Part shown: piece by piece, positions 7,854 to 17,099 of the stretch
How the letters are laid out: each line of letters starts with the position of its first letter
Position numbering within the stretch: position 1 is the first letter of the stretch
From: Mycolicibacterium chubuense NBB4
GTDB taxonomy: Bacteria; Actinomycetota; Actinomycetes; Mycobacteriales; Mycobacteriaceae
NCBI RefSeq assembly: GCF_000266905.1
Contig: NC_018027.1
Span: 1,674,001-1,738,000 of the forward strand
Length of the DNA stretch: 64,000 bases
Direction: 5' to 3'
Notes under the pieces: generated by a model
Seen by the model: the letters and a program-made list of their open reading frames with translations, nothing else
The model's database searches: none
Told to the model about the DNA's origin: nothing
Position numbers and translations under genes: made by a program

Positions 7854-10115
7854 TCAGGCCTCGTCCTCATCGGGGAGCGGCGCCTCGACGAGCAGCGACA
7901 TGCCGTGATGGAAGGGCAGTTGCACGGCGAAGCTGTGCAGGTCGTCCACGGTGGCCACGGGCTCGCCGGTGAACATGTCCGACACCGCGCCACCGGGCGG
8001 CAGCTTCTCGGACCGGACGGTGCCGGCGACGTCCTCGTTGGCGAAGTTGAGCACCGTGAGCTGGAAGCGTCCCTCGCCGTCGAGTTCGTGAACCAGCACG
8101 AGCATGCCGCGGTGCGAGACCTCGGGGATGTCGACCTGCCTGCTGGTGGCGATGCCGTAGTGCGACCGGACCTTCAGGATCGCCTGAAGCTGACGCAGGA
8201 AGCTGGTGTCGTCGGCGAGCTGTTCCGGGATCGAACCGTAGAGACTTCTGCCCCTTGGCATTCCCGCCAGCGACTTGGTGGCCGACGGGTTGACTCCCAT
8301 CAGGTCGTGGGCGGCTCGGTGAATCCAGCGGGTGTCGCCGCCGCGCAGCAGCTCGGACACCTGCGACCGCGGGAGGGTGAGCATCCCGCACAGGTCCCAC
8401 CCCGACAGCGCGAAGACCCCCGGCTGCAGCGCGTTGAACATCGCGAGCAGCAGGTGCGCCCTCCTGATGTGGTCGATCTGCGCCGAGTCGGGCTCGATGT
8501 CGTCGAGGTCGGTGATGCCCAGCGTCGCGGCGATGACGGTGGCGGTCGTGCACGCGATCCCGTTGGTGGTGAACACGAGGTTGTAGGGAGCCGTGTCCCC
8601 GGTGAGCTTCTCGGAGAGGTCCGTGCGAATCGTCTCCCCGAGCGCCTCGCCGGTCACCTCCTCGCCCTTGTAGGTGTACACGTCGTCGCGGTGCCCGGTC
8701 GACCAGTGCACCAGCTCGTAGGTCAGCTCGTCGTGATTCTGCAGCGCGTGGACCAGCGAGGCGGGATCGACGCCGAGTTCGAGCGTGGTGCGCAGCGTCA
8801 GGCGCAGGAACTCGGTGTCGGCGGTGGCCAGCGCGTGCTGATAGGCGGGCCGGTTGATGAAGTCATAGGACAGGTCGGCCCCGGCTTCGCCGATCTCCCG
8901 GATGTCGTCGATGGTGAGATTGAGTTCCTGGAACGTGAAGCCGCCGACCTTGCGCACCATGCTGGCGATCAGATGGTTGGCGGCCTCGGACAGGGGATGG
9001 CCCTCCGACCAGGCGGTGCTGTCCTCGGCGGCGGTCTTCTCCGCACCGAGGAATCCGTTCGCATCGAGCCGCAGGCCGCCGGTGCCCAGATCGGTCAGCG
9101 AGTGCAGCGCGTCGCCGATGACCAGCCGCATGCCCGCGAAGGACGGATCCAGCCAGTTGATCGAGGGCTGCCCGTCTTTGAAATAGTGCAGGTAGACCCA
9201 CCGCCGTTCGACGCCGTCGGTGCCGATCACCGGGCGCGTGACGCTCCAGTTCGTCTCCTTGACGCCTTCGGCGTAGAAGATCACGCGCTGCAGCCGCCCG
9301 ATGATGTAGCCGGCCTTGTCGAGCCACTCCTCGGTAGCTGCGTCGATGTTCACCGAATCGGCTCCGGGCGGGACGGCGGGCAGGTGCTCCCAGTCGCGCG
9401 GGTCGACCTCCACCATGTGGTAGATGCCGGGATAGTCGGCGTACTTCATCTCAGCCAGCCGGAAGTCGGCGCCCTTCCCCGTGTGGCCCGGCACGATGTC
9501 GTCGATGATGGTGCCGCCGTACCAGTTCGCGGTGCCGCACATCGTGCGGAACTCGTCCTCGGTGCCGAACGCCGGATCGATCTGGGTGCTGATGCGGTCG
9601 AAGTGCCCGTCGACGCTGGGCGTGTGTTCCCAGCCTGAGATGCCGCCGGCGCGCTTGACCGGTCCGGTGTGGATGCCCTCGATCCCGATCTCGGCGAACG
9701 CCTTCCACATCTCCTCGTCGGCCATGGCCTTCAGGAAGGACTCGTTGGGCCGGGTGATCAGCGACAGGGGATAGGCGGTGAACCACACCGACGCCGTCTC
9801 CACCGCACCGCGCGGGCTCGGCGTGGCGTAGGGGTTCTGCCACATGGAGCCCTGGCCGGAGAACTGCCTGCTGATCTGGTTGGCGTCGGCGAGCATCGAC
9901 TGGCTCAGCAGCCACGACACGTAGGCCGGGTTGTCCCCGGAGGCGGCGCCGTCGCGGGCGATCGAGTGACGGGTGAACGGGTTGCGCACCCGGGGACGGA
10001 ACCGCAGCGAGCGCGGACGCGCAGGGTGCAGATGTTCGTCGAAGGTGATCTCCGTCGGCTCGTTGCCCTGGTCCACGAGCTGATCGTCGGACTCCGACCC
10101 TGCCGCTTGAGACAT
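7854..10115 (-). CDS. GH13 trehalose-synthase/maltose glucosyltransferase-like enzyme
   Basis: A 753-residue GH13 (alpha-amylase superfamily) protein. The three catalytic acids are visible: Asp351 in LRLDANGF (nucleophile), Glu397 in FTFQELNL (acid/base) and Asp462 in [10 protein letters not shown] (transition-state stabiliser). The last motif resembles trehalose synthase. The N-terminal 60 residues are a charged extension, and the region-I motif is altered to [11 protein letters not shown]. The C-terminal 100 residues form the usual beta-sandwich domain. Likely role is interconversion or transglycosylation of maltose and trehalose in the cytoplasm, but the substrate is inferred. It is not followed by a maltokinase domain or gene as the classical treS locus is. 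It is divergent from the PAS-ANTAR gene with 165 bases between. Confidence 0.75.
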   Translation of the reverse strand: MSQAAGSESDDQLVDQGNEPTEITFDEHLHPARPRSLRFRPRVRNPFTRHSIARDGAASGDNPAYVSWLLSQSMLADANQISRQFSGQGSMWQNPYATPSPRGAVETASVWFTAYPLSLITRPNESFLKAMADEEMWKAFAEIGIEGIHTGPVKRAGGISGWEHTPSVDGHFDRISTQIDPAFGTEDEFRTMCGTANWYGGTIIDDIVPGHTGKGADFRLAEMKYADYPGIYHMVEVDPRDWEHLPAVPPGADSVNIDAATEEWLDKAGYIIGRLQRVIFYAEGVKETNWSVTRPVIGTDGVERRWVYLHYFKDGQPSINWLDPSFAGMRLVIGDALHSLTDLGTGGLRLDANGFLGAEKTAAEDSTAWSEGHPLSEAANHLIASMVRKVGGFTFQELNLTIDDIREIGEAGADLSYDFINRPAYQHALATADTEFLRLTLRTTLELGVDPASLVHALQNHDELTYELVHWSTGHRDDVYTYKGEEVTGEALGETIRTDLSEKLTGDTAPYNLVFTTNGIACTTATVIAATLGITDLDDIEPDSAQIDHIRRAHLLLAMFNALQPGVFALSGWDLCGMLTLPRSQVSELLRGGDTRWIHRAAHDLMGVNPSATKSLAGMPRGRSLYGSIPEQLADDTSFLRQLQAILKVRSHYGIATSRQVDIPEVSHRGMLVLVHELDGEGRFQLTVLNFANEDVAGTVRSEKLPPGGAVSDMFTGEPVATVDDLHSFAVQLPFHHGMSLLVEAPLPDEDEA

Positions 10116-10280
10116 GCACTTCCTTCGCCGATGGTGGATCCCAGTGTTCCCGTCGCAGTATTGCCAGTCGAGCGCGAAATCGAAACCGCAGCATCATCAC
10201 AGCCGCATGAACGCCGATGACGTTTGCGAGAAGCACCGCGAACACGTTTGCGCCCGTCGGCGGAGTGGAATAATGCGTCA

Positions 10281-10973
10281 ATGCCGGATCCTGTTCGCAC
10301 ATCCGCTTCCGAGGCGGATGGGATCGTTGCGTCACCCGGCGAACTGCGCGCCGGCGGCTTCCGGTTCTGGTTCCTGGGTCAGCGATGGGAGTGGTCCGAC
10401 GAGGTCGCCCGGATGCACGGCTACGAGCCCGGCACCGTGACCCCGACCACCGAACTGCTGTTGTCCCACAAGCATCCCGACGACCGCAGGCACGTGCAGG
10501 AGCTGCTCGACCATGCCCTGCACCAGGGAGGGTCCTTCTCCAGCAGGCACCGCTTCATCGACACGCAGAACCGCGAACACACCGTGATCGTGCTCGCCGA
10601 CCGGATGTACGACGAGAACGGCGCCGTCGTGGGCACCGAAGGCTATTACGTCGATTTGACCGACACGCTCGACCAGGCGCGCCGGACCGCGCTCGACGAG
10701 TCACTGCCCGATCTGTTCGACGCCCGGGCGGCGATCGAGCAGGCGAAGGGCGCGTTGATGCTCGTGTACCGGGTCGACGCCGATCAAGCGTTCAAGCTGC
10801 TGCTCTGGCGTTCACAGCAGACCAACACCAAGTTGCGCGCGCTCGCGGCGCAACTCGTCTCCGAATTGACCACCGTGGAGTACAACACCGAAGCGCTGCG
10901 CCGGCGATTCGACCATCTGCTGTTGACGGTCCATACGCGCGTCGGCGCCGCGACCGCGGGAGAAGCCCGGTGA
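10281..10973 (+). CDS. PAS-ANTAR RNA-binding antitermination regulator
   Basis: A 230-residue cytoplasmic regulator. Residues about 25-130 form a PAS fold (WEWSDEVARMHGYEPG, then SSRHRFIDTQ). The C-terminal about 60 residues form an ANTAR domain (IEQAKGALMLVYRVDADQAF), which binds dual-hairpin RNA antiterminators. I prefer the ATG at 10281 because it opens directly before the conserved part. An upstream in-frame ATG at 10224 would add 19 Arg-rich residues. It is the first gene of a four-gene plus-strand unit with two STAS proteins and a kinase-phosphatase fusion; the next gene begins 7 bases after its stop. Mycobacterial PAS-ANTAR proteins of this type are known, and their RNA targets are largely unknown. 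Confidence 0.85.
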   Translation: MPDPVRTSASEADGIVASPGELRAGGFRFWFLGQRWEWSDEVARMHGYEPGTVTPTTELLLSHKHPDDRRHVQELLDHALHQGGSFSSRHRFIDTQNREHTVIVLADRMYDENGAVVGTEGYYVDLTDTLDQARRTALDESLPDLFDARAAIEQAKGALMLVYRVDADQAFKLLLWRSQQTNTKLRALAAQLVSELTTVEYNTEALRRRFDHLLLTVHTRVGAATAGEAR

Positions 10974-10980
10974 GAGCCGG

Positions 10981-11370
10981 GTGTCGAAGGACGGGTGGCG
11001 CGGGCGCGTGGGTCTCTTGGACGTAGAACAGGACATCGCCGACGGCGCGGTCGTCGTGTGCGTGCGCGGCGAAGTCGACTCGGGAACAGTGCAATCGCTC
11101 ACCGCGGCGCTCGACGGCGCCTTCACTGCTGCCGTCGATGCACCGTCGCGCGTCCTGATCGTGGATCTCGGTGGGGTGACCTATTTCGGCAGCGCGGGCT
11201 TGAACGCCGTCGTCGGCTGCTTCGAGCGCGGCGTCGCCGACGGCGTGGAGGTGCGGGTGGTGGCCGACAACGCGGAGGTGCTGCGACCCATCGAGGTCAC
11301 CAAACTCGACAGCGTGCTGCGTCCGTTCAAATCCATCGTCGACGCGCTCGCTCCCCGGGACGCCCGGTGA
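10981..11370 (+). CDS. STAS-domain anti-sigma-factor antagonist
   Basis: A 129-residue protein starting at GTG 10981. It is a single STAS domain (PF01740). The segment IVDLGGVTYFGSAGLNAVVG has the conserved Asp-x-x-x-x-x-Phe-x-Gly-Ser-Ala-Gly-Leu loop with the phosphorylatable Ser (YFGSAG). In partner switching such a protein, when dephosphorylated, binds the RsbW-like kinase and frees the sigma factor. Its stop overlaps the GTG start of the large fusion gene by 3 bases (GTGA), so translation is coupled to its likely phosphatase and kinase. The SpoIIE and RsbW-type domains next door are the natural partners. Confidence 0.88.
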   Translation: MSKDGWRGRVGLLDVEQDIADGAVVVCVRGEVDSGTVQSLTAALDGAFTAAVDAPSRVLIVDLGGVTYFGSAGLNAVVGCFERGVADGVEVRVVADNAEVLRPIEVTKLDSVLRPFKSIVDALAPRDAR

Positions 11371-14300
11371 CCGGCGAGGGCTCTCAAGACGCCTCGGCCG
11401 CCGCGCTTTTCGCCGCGGGTGGCGAGGTGGGCCGCGACCATGCCCGCGTGGACTGGGCGGCCACGCCGCTCGGACCGCCGGAAGACTGGCCGCAGAGCCT
11501 GCAGACCGCGGTGAGCATCCTGCTGTCGTCGCGTTTCTCGATGTGGTTGGCGTGGGGACCCGAGCTGACGTTCTTCTGCAACGAGGCCTACCGCCGCGAC
11601 ACCCTGGCGAGCAAATACCCGTGGGCCCTGGGCCGCCCCGCGCGGGAGGTCTGGGCCGAGATCTGGGACGACATCCGGTCGCGCATCGACCACGTGATGA
11701 CCACCGGGGAGGCAACCTGGGACACGTCTCTACTGCTGTTCGTCGAACGCTCGGGCTATCCGGAGGAGTCGTACCACACGTTCTCCTACAGCCCGCTGCG
11801 CGACGATGACGGCGACATCGTCGGCTTGCTGTGTGTGGTCAGCGAGGAGACCTCGCGGGTGATCGGTGAACGCCGGATGGCGACGCTGCGCGACCTCGGT
11901 TCGGACCCCAGCGTGGTGCGCACCGAAGCCGAGATCCTCGCGTTCGCCGATCTGCAGCTCTCGCACAACCTGCGTGATCTGCCCTTCACGCTGACCTACC
12001 TCTTCGACGACGACGGTTCCGCGCGGCTGGCCGGAAGGAGCGGGATCGCCGCGGACCACCCTGTCGCGGTGCCCACGCTGACCCCCGGCGGCGGGATCTG
12101 GCCGGTGGCGGAACCGGCCGCCGGTGAGGTCGTCGTCGTCGAGCTGTCCGGCGAGGAGTATCCGCGGCTGCCGACCGGCGACTGGCGCGACCCGCCCACC
12201 CACGCGCTCGTCGCGCCGCTGCTGCAGCAGGGCGCAGCGCCCGTCGGTTTCCTCGTGGCGGGGCTGAACCGCTACCGGCCGTTCGACGGGATGTACCGCA
12301 GCTTCGTGACCCTGGTGGCAGGGCACATCGCCGCGGGCATCGGGCTGGCCCGCAGCTACCGCACCCAGCAGCGTCGGGCCGAGGAGCTCGCCGAGCTGGA
12401 CCGCGCGAAGACGACCTTCTTCTCCAACATCAGCCACGAGTTCCGCACGCCCCTGACGTTGATCCTGGACCCGGTGTCCGAGTTGCGCCGAACCGAGACG
12501 CTCGACGACGCGACGCGCCGGGAGCTCGACGTCGTGTGGCGCAACGGACTGCGGCTGACGAAGCTGGTCAACACGCTGCTGGACTTCTCCCGCATCGAGG
12601 CGGGACGCACCCAGGCCAACTACGCGCCGGTCGACATCGGCACCGTGACCGGCGAGCTCGCCAGCGTGTTCCGGTCCGCGGTGGAACGGGCCGGGTTGAC
12701 CCTGACCGTGGACTGCGAGCCGATTCCTGACCCGGTCTACCTCGACCACGACATGTGGGAGAAGGTGGTCTTCAACCTTCTGTCCAACGCGCTGAAGTTC
12801 ACGTTCGAGGGCACCATCTCCGTGCAGGCCCGCAGCGAAGGTTCCGAAGCGGTGATCGTGATCGCCGACACCGGCATCGGCGTGCCCACCGAAGAGATCC
12901 CGCGGCTGTTCGAACGGTTCCATCGCATCGAGAACGTCCAGGCCCGGTCCTACGAGGGCAGCGGCATCGGTCTGGCGTTGGTGAAGGAACTCGTCGAGTT
13001 GCACGGCGGCACGATCGTCGCCGACAGCGCAGCGGGCGTTGGCACGACCTTCACCATCAGGCTGCCGTTCGGCGCCGCGCATCTGCCGCCGGAGGGGCTC
13101 GCGCCGACGCCCGCACGCCGGCCGGCCCCCGGCGCTGCCGACGCCTACGTCGAGGAAGCTCTGCGGTGGATCCCCGACGGTGACGCTCCGGCTGCCGACA
13201 TACCGGCCGTCACACCGTCAGCCGACGTCTCGGAGGCTTCGCGCAGGGGCGCCGCGGTACGGGTGCTCGTCGCCGACGACAACGCCGACATGCGCGACTA
13301 CCTGACCCGGCTGCTGCGCTCCGACGGATATGCGGTCGAGGCCGTCACAGACGGTCAGCAGGCGCTCGACGCCATCCGCGCCAGCACACCCGACATGGTC
13401 ATCAGCGATGTCATGATGCCCAGGCTCGACGGGCTGGGTCTGGTCGCCGCTCTGCGCGCCGACCGCCGGACCGCGTCGGTTCCCGTGCTCCTGTTGTCGG
13501 CCCGTGCCGGGCAGGAGGCGTCGATCAGCGGCCTGCAGGCCGGCGCGGACGACTACCTGGTCAAGCCTTTCGCCGCCGCCGAACTCCTGGCGCGCGTGCG
13601 GGCCAACGTCGAGCTCGCGCGCCTGCGTGACCACCACGCGCGGTGGCGCACCGCGCTGGTCGACTCCCTGCAGGAGGCGTTCTTCGTCTGCGACGAGCAG
13701 GGCGCGGTCATCGAGATCAACGCCGCGTTCGCCGAGATCCTCGGCTACGGGGCGGCCGGCCTGCCGTACGCGCCGGAATATCCGTGGTGGCCGTCGGCCG
13801 ACATCGACCCGGAGGCGCACCGGCAGGTGCAGGACGCGTTCGGTGACCTGGTGGAGCAGCCGCACGGCACCATCGCCGCCGTGCCGGTGACGCACCGCGA
13901 CGGGCATCGGCTGTGGGTGACGGCGACGTTCACCCATGCCGAGGAACCGGACGACGGTCGGCGAGTCATCGTCGGCACGATGCGCGACGTCACCGCCGAG
14001 CACTACCTCGTGCAGCGGGAGACTGCGCTGGCTTCGCTGAACGAGAAGCTCTCGCAGGCGGACACACTCGACGACGCGGTGCTCGCCGCCGCCGAGGAAC
14101 TGCGGACGGTGTGGAGCGCGCGCCGCGTCGTGGCGGTCACGCTGCCCCCCGACACCGACACCGACACCGATGCCGACTCCGGGACACCGCCGACCGCGTC
14201 CCAGTTCATGTGTGTCGGCGAACCCGCCAGCTGGGACTCGCTGCCCCAGCGCACGCGCCAGGCGATCATCGCGTTGCGCGACGACGACCTGCTGGCACCC

Positions 14301-15551
14301 GAGATCTCCGAACCCGGCGTCGCCGGGATCGCGCTGCAGCATCCGCGAGGCGTGCTGGTGATGTACATCGAGCTGTTCGAGCACCGGCGGTTCACGTCGG
14401 ACGACCACACGCTGCTCACCGTGCTCGCGGGCCGGCTCGGTCAGGGCCTGCAGCGCGTGCACCAGATCGACCAGCAGCGCGAGACGGCGCTGGCGCTGCA
14501 GCACGCGATCCTGGGCCCGACGCTCTCGAGCGGGTTCGCGATGCGCTATCAGCCGGCCAGCCGTCCCCTACAGGTCGGCGGCGACTGGTACGACGTCGTC
14601 GACCTCGAGGACGGCCGCATCGGGCTGATCGTCGGCGACTGCGTCGGCCACGGCCTGGCCGCCGCCACCGTCATGGGCCAGCTGCGCAGCGCCTGCCGGG
14701 CCCTGCTGCTCGAGCACCCCGGTCCCGCCGCCGCGCTGTCGGCGCTCGACCGGTTCGCCGCACGGCTGCCGGGGGCGCGGTGCACCACGGCGTTCTGTGC
14801 GGTGCTCGACCCGGAGACCGGCGAACTGGTGTATTCGTGCGCCGGGCACCCGCCGCCCATCCTGGTGCTCTCGGACCGCTCGACGCGGCTGCTGGACCAG
14901 GCCCGCGCCACCCCGCTCGGGTTGAGGTTCACGCCGCGCCGGCCCGAGGCGCGCGAGGTGATGCCGCCGCGGGCCACGTTGCTCCTCTACACCGACGGAC
15001 TGGTGGAGCGACGTCGCGAATCCATCGACGACGGCATCGCCCGGGCCACCGACGTCGTCCAGGACAACCGGGCGACCGCTCTCGACGAGCTGGCGAACGT
15101 GATCATGGCTCGCCTGGCGCCGGCGGACGGCTACCACGATGACGTCGCACTGCTGCTCTACCGTCAGCCTGCGCCGCTTGATCTGCAGATCCCGGCCGAT
15201 GTCGGCGAGCTCGCCGGAAGCCGCACCGGCCTGCGGAGTTGGCTCTCGCGGGCCGGGGTGAACCCTGAACAGTCCCTGGACGTGTTGATCGCCGCGGGGG
15301 AAGCGCTGGCCAACGCTATCGAACACGGTCATCGCGACCGCCGGGACGGTACGGTGCGGTTGCGCGCGGTCGCGTTGCCCGACCGGGTGCATCTCACCGT
15401 GGCGGACTCCGGGCAGTGGAAGATGCCGGCCGCGGTGCCCTCGGTCCACCGGGGGCGGGGAATCGCGCTCATGCGGGCGCTGATGCACGATGTCACCATC
15501 CATTCGCAGACCACCGGTACCACGGTTCACATGCACACGAGGATCACTTGA
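11367..15551 (+). CDS. Hybrid kinase-receiver-PAS-GAF-SpoIIE phosphatase-RsbW fusion hub
   Basis: A 1394-residue protein from GTG 11367. Order of domains: PAS-like sensor (about 25-165); GAF-like (180-330); HisKA with phospho-His357 in [10 protein letters not shown]; HATPase (460-570, N-box [10 protein letters not shown]-boxes DTGIGV and GSGIGLAL); receiver (632-750, acidic pair 637/638, phospho-Asp681 in VISDVMMP, Lys733); PAS (760-880); GAF-like (890-1030); SpoIIE/PP2C phosphatase (1050-1265, [25 protein letters not shown]); and a C-terminal RsbW-type ATPase (1270-1394, E-x-x-x-N-x-x-EH at 1312-1320, [12 protein letters not shown] G-box). It combines two-component phosphorelay and partner-switching antisigma control in one cytoplasmic chain. 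An Asp-Thr repeat sits near residue 930. Reading frames that continue upstream to 10995 overlap the STAS gene and are rejected. STAS genes overlap both ends. Confidence 0.9.
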   Translation: MTGEGSQDASAAALFAAGGEVGRDHARVDWAATPLGPPEDWPQSLQTAVSILLSSRFSMWLAWGPELTFFCNEAYRRDTLASKYPWALGRPAREVWAEIWDDIRSRIDHVMTTGEATWDTSLLLFVERSGYPEESYHTFSYSPLRDDDGDIVGLLCVVSEETSRVIGERRMATLRDLGSDPSVVRTEAEILAFADLQLSHNLRDLPFTLTYLFDDDGSARLAGRSGIAADHPVAVPTLTPGGGIWPVAEPAAGEVVVVELSGEEYPRLPTGDWRDPPTHALVAPLLQQGAAPVGFLVAGLNRYRPFDGMYRSFVTLVAGHIAAGIGLARSYRTQQRRAEELAELDRAKTTFFSNISHEFRTPLTLILDPVSELRRTETLDDATRRELDVVWRNGLRLTKLVNTLLDFSRIEAGRTQANYAPVDIGTVTGELASVFRSAVERAGLTLTVDCEPIPDPVYLDHDMWEKVVFNLLSNALKFTFEGTISVQARSEGSEAVIVIADTGIGVPTEEIPRLFERFHRIENVQARSYEGSGIGLALVKELVELHGGTIVADSAAGVGTTFTIRLPFGAAHLPPEGLAPTPARRPAPGAADAYVEEALRWIPDGDAPAADIPAVTPSADVSEASRRGAAVRVLVADDNADMRDYLTRLLRSDGYAVEAVTDGQQALDAIRASTPDMVISDVMMPRLDGLGLVAALRADRRTASVPVLLLSARAGQEASISGLQAGADDYLVKPFAAAELLARVRANVELARLRDHHARWRTALVDSLQEAFFVCDEQGAVIEINAAFAEILGYGAAGLPYAPEYPWWPSADIDPEAHRQVQDAFGDLVEQPHGTIAAVPVTHRDGHRLWVTATFTHAEEPDDGRRVIVGTMRDVTAEHYLVQRETALASLNEKLSQADTLDDAVLAAAEELRTVWSARRVVAVTLPPDTDTDTDADSGTPPTASQFMCVGEPASWDSLPQRTRQAIIALRDDDLLAPEISEPGVAGIALQHPRGVLVMYIELFEHRRFTSDDHTLLTVLAGRLGQGLQRVHQIDQQRETALALQHAILGPTLSSGFAMRYQPASRPLQVGGDWYDVVDLEDGRIGLIVGDCVGHGLAAATVMGQLRSACRALLLEHPGPAAALSALDRFAARLPGARCTTAFCAVLDPETGELVYSCAGHPPPILVLSDRSTRLLDQARATPLGLRFTPRRPEAREVMPPRATLLLYTDGLVERRRESIDDGIARATDVVQDNRATALDELANVIMARLAPADGYHDDVALLLYRQPAPLDLQIPADVGELAGSRTGLRSWLSRAGVNPEQSLDVLIAAGEALANAIEHGHRDRRDGTVRLRAVALPDRVHLTVADSGQWKMPAAVPSVHRGRGIALMRALMHDVTIHSQTTGTTVHMHTRIT

Positions 15552-15868
15552 TGATGGCCACGCCGCTGCGCCTGAGCACCGACCGTCGCGACGACGGCAC
15601 CGTGGTGCTGCGGGCCGTCGGCGAATTGGACCTGAGCAACATCGAGATCTTCTCCGAGGCGCTCTCCGGTGCCGTCGACGAGGGCGCCGAGCGCAACCCG
15701 GTGCGGGTGGACCTCAGCGCCGTCGACTATCTCGACAGCGGGGCGATCAACGTGCTGTTCAACCACGCGACCGCCATCGACCTCGTCGTCAACCCGATCC
15801 TGTTGCCCGTCCTGAAGATCAGCGGTCTCACCGACGTGATCGCCGTGGAGCCGGCGCCCGGGGCCTGA
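15551..15868 (+). CDS. STAS-domain anti-sigma-factor antagonist
   Basis: A 105-residue single STAS domain. The loop reads [16 protein letters not shown], with Ser in LDSGA as the phosphorylation site. The ATG at 15551 shares one base with the TGA of the hub gene (TGATG), so translation is coupled and the hub's RsbW-like or SpoIIE domain is the likely partner. A second ATG follows immediately at 15554. It differs clearly from the first STAS protein of the operon (FGSAG versus LDSGA), so the two may set different thresholds or have different targets. It ends one base before the stop of the convergent LigD-polymerase gene. Confidence 0.88.
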   Translation: MMATPLRLSTDRRDDGTVVLRAVGELDLSNIEIFSEALSGAVDEGAERNPVRVDLSAVDYLDSGAINVLFNHATAIDLVVNPILLPVLKISGLTDVIAVEPAPGA

Positions 15869-16828
15869 TCACTCGCCGCGGTCGCGGCGTGCGCGGGCGC
15901 GGCGTTTGCCTTCGTGCATCGCCGCGACCCGGGCGACCGGGATGGTCCGCCCGTGTGCGATCAGCTCGTCGGGCAGGCGCTGCGGGTCCGGCATCGCTTC
16001 AGCCCAGGGGTCTCGGCCTGCGAGTGCGTCCACCGCGGTGTGCACGGTGAAATCTGACGGGGAAACCCGATCGAGGTCGGACCAGTCCAGCGGAAAGGAC
16101 ACCGGCGTACCGGGGCGCAGCCGCGGGCTGTAGGCGGCGGCCACGGTCGCACCGCCGGCGCGGGTGGCGTCGACGAAGACCTTGCCCTCACGGTCGGAGA
16201 CGATGAACGCCGTCGTCGCGATGGACGGGTCGAGCGCCGCCGCCCGGGCGGCGAGCGCGCGGGTGGCCGCCGCCACGTCGTCGACCGGCGCACTGCCGTC
16301 GATCGGGACGAACACGTGCAGGCCCCGCGACCCGCTGGTCTTGACCGCACCCGCGAGGCCGGAGTCGGCCAGTGCCTGCCGGACCAGACGCGCGACGGCC
16401 ACGACGGCGGCGAAGTCGTCGCCGGTGGGCGGGTCCAGGTCGAGGATCAGATGGGTGGGGCGGTAGACGTCACCGGCCAGTCCCAGCGCCGGGTGATACT
16501 CGACGGCGCGCTGGTTGGCCAGCCACAGCAAGGTGCGGCGGTCGTTGCACAGCGCGTAGTGGATCTCGCGGTGGGACGCCTCCGCCCAGATCGACACGGT
16601 GCGGACCCAGTCGGGGGTGTAGGTGGGAACGTTCTTCTGCATGAACGGCGCACGGCCCCGCAGCACGCGCAGCACCGTGAGCGGCCGGTCCCTCAGCACG
16701 GGAAGAATTCGATCGGCAACGGCGTCGAGGTAGTCCACGAGGTCGCGCTTGGTCGCCCCGGACTCCGGGCTCAGCGGCTGGTCGAGGTTGGTCAGATCCA
16801 CCCCGGCCCGCTGCTCTGCGACGCTCAT
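15869..16828 (-). CDS. Stand-alone LigD-type polymerase/primase
   Basis: A 319-residue archaeo-eukaryotic-primase-like protein matching the POL domain of DNA ligase D. Visible features are the metal-binding Asp-x-Asp in LILDLDPP, the KTSGSRGLHVFVP segment that binds nucleotide, and the PLDWSDLDRVSPSDFT stretch before the C-terminus. LigD-POL enzymes add ribo- or deoxynucleotides during end joining and gap filling. Mycobacteria carry free-standing versions besides full LigD. There is no ligase or nuclease domain here and no ku gene nearby, so it is probably an accessory repair or primase-polymerase enzyme. The basic tail (KRRARARRDRGE) may help bind DNA. It is tail-to-tail with the STAS gene. 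Confidence 0.88.
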   Translation of the reverse strand: MSVAEQRAGVDLTNLDQPLSPESGATKRDLVDYLDAVADRILPVLRDRPLTVLRVLRGRAPFMQKNVPTYTPDWVRTVSIWAEASHREIHYALCNDRRTLLWLANQRAVEYHPALGLAGDVYRPTHLILDLDPPTGDDFAAVVAVARLVRQALADSGLAGAVKTSGSRGLHVFVPIDGSAPVDDVAAATRALAARAAALDPSIATTAFIVSDREGKVFVDATRAGGATVAAAYSPRLRPGTPVSFPLDWSDLDRVSPSDFTVHTAVDALAGRDPWAEAMPDPQRLPDELIAHGRTIPVARVAAMHEGKRRARARRDRGE

Positions 16829-16995
16829 CGGCCCAGCGTACGGGCATGGGGCGGACGATCACCTGCTCGCGGCGGCCGGCATGGTGGCATAGTCGCGACA
16901 ACCGGCCGGCGGCCGAACGATGACATCGATCCATCGTCGCCGAGAGGAGGCTCGCAACCTGTTAAATTTCTGGCAATCCGCACCGCTCGTCCGCG

Positions 16996-17025
16996 TTGAC
17001 AGCAGATGCTTTGACAAGCTAGTTG
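16996..17025 (+). promoter_or_regulatory. Candidate housekeeping promoter of the MmpL gene
   Basis: TTGACA at 16996-17001 is followed 18 bases later by TAGTTG near 17020. The -35 hexamer is a perfect match and the -10 is weak. It lies about 75 bases before the GTG start of the MmpL gene, in the 271-base space between the divergent LigD-polymerase and MmpL genes. Confidence 0.4.
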
Positions 17026-17099
17026 TAGGGGCGCGCGGCGCATGCCACGCGTACGGCTTCGGTGTGGGCCGATTCAGGCCTGATCGGGGGCAAGGGTAG

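Noticed and set aside
10995..11366. In-frame upstream extension of the large kinase gene into the STAS gene
   Set aside because: The extension is Arg-rich antisense-like sequence overlapping a well-supported STAS gene. GTG 11367 with GTGA overlap is the natural start.
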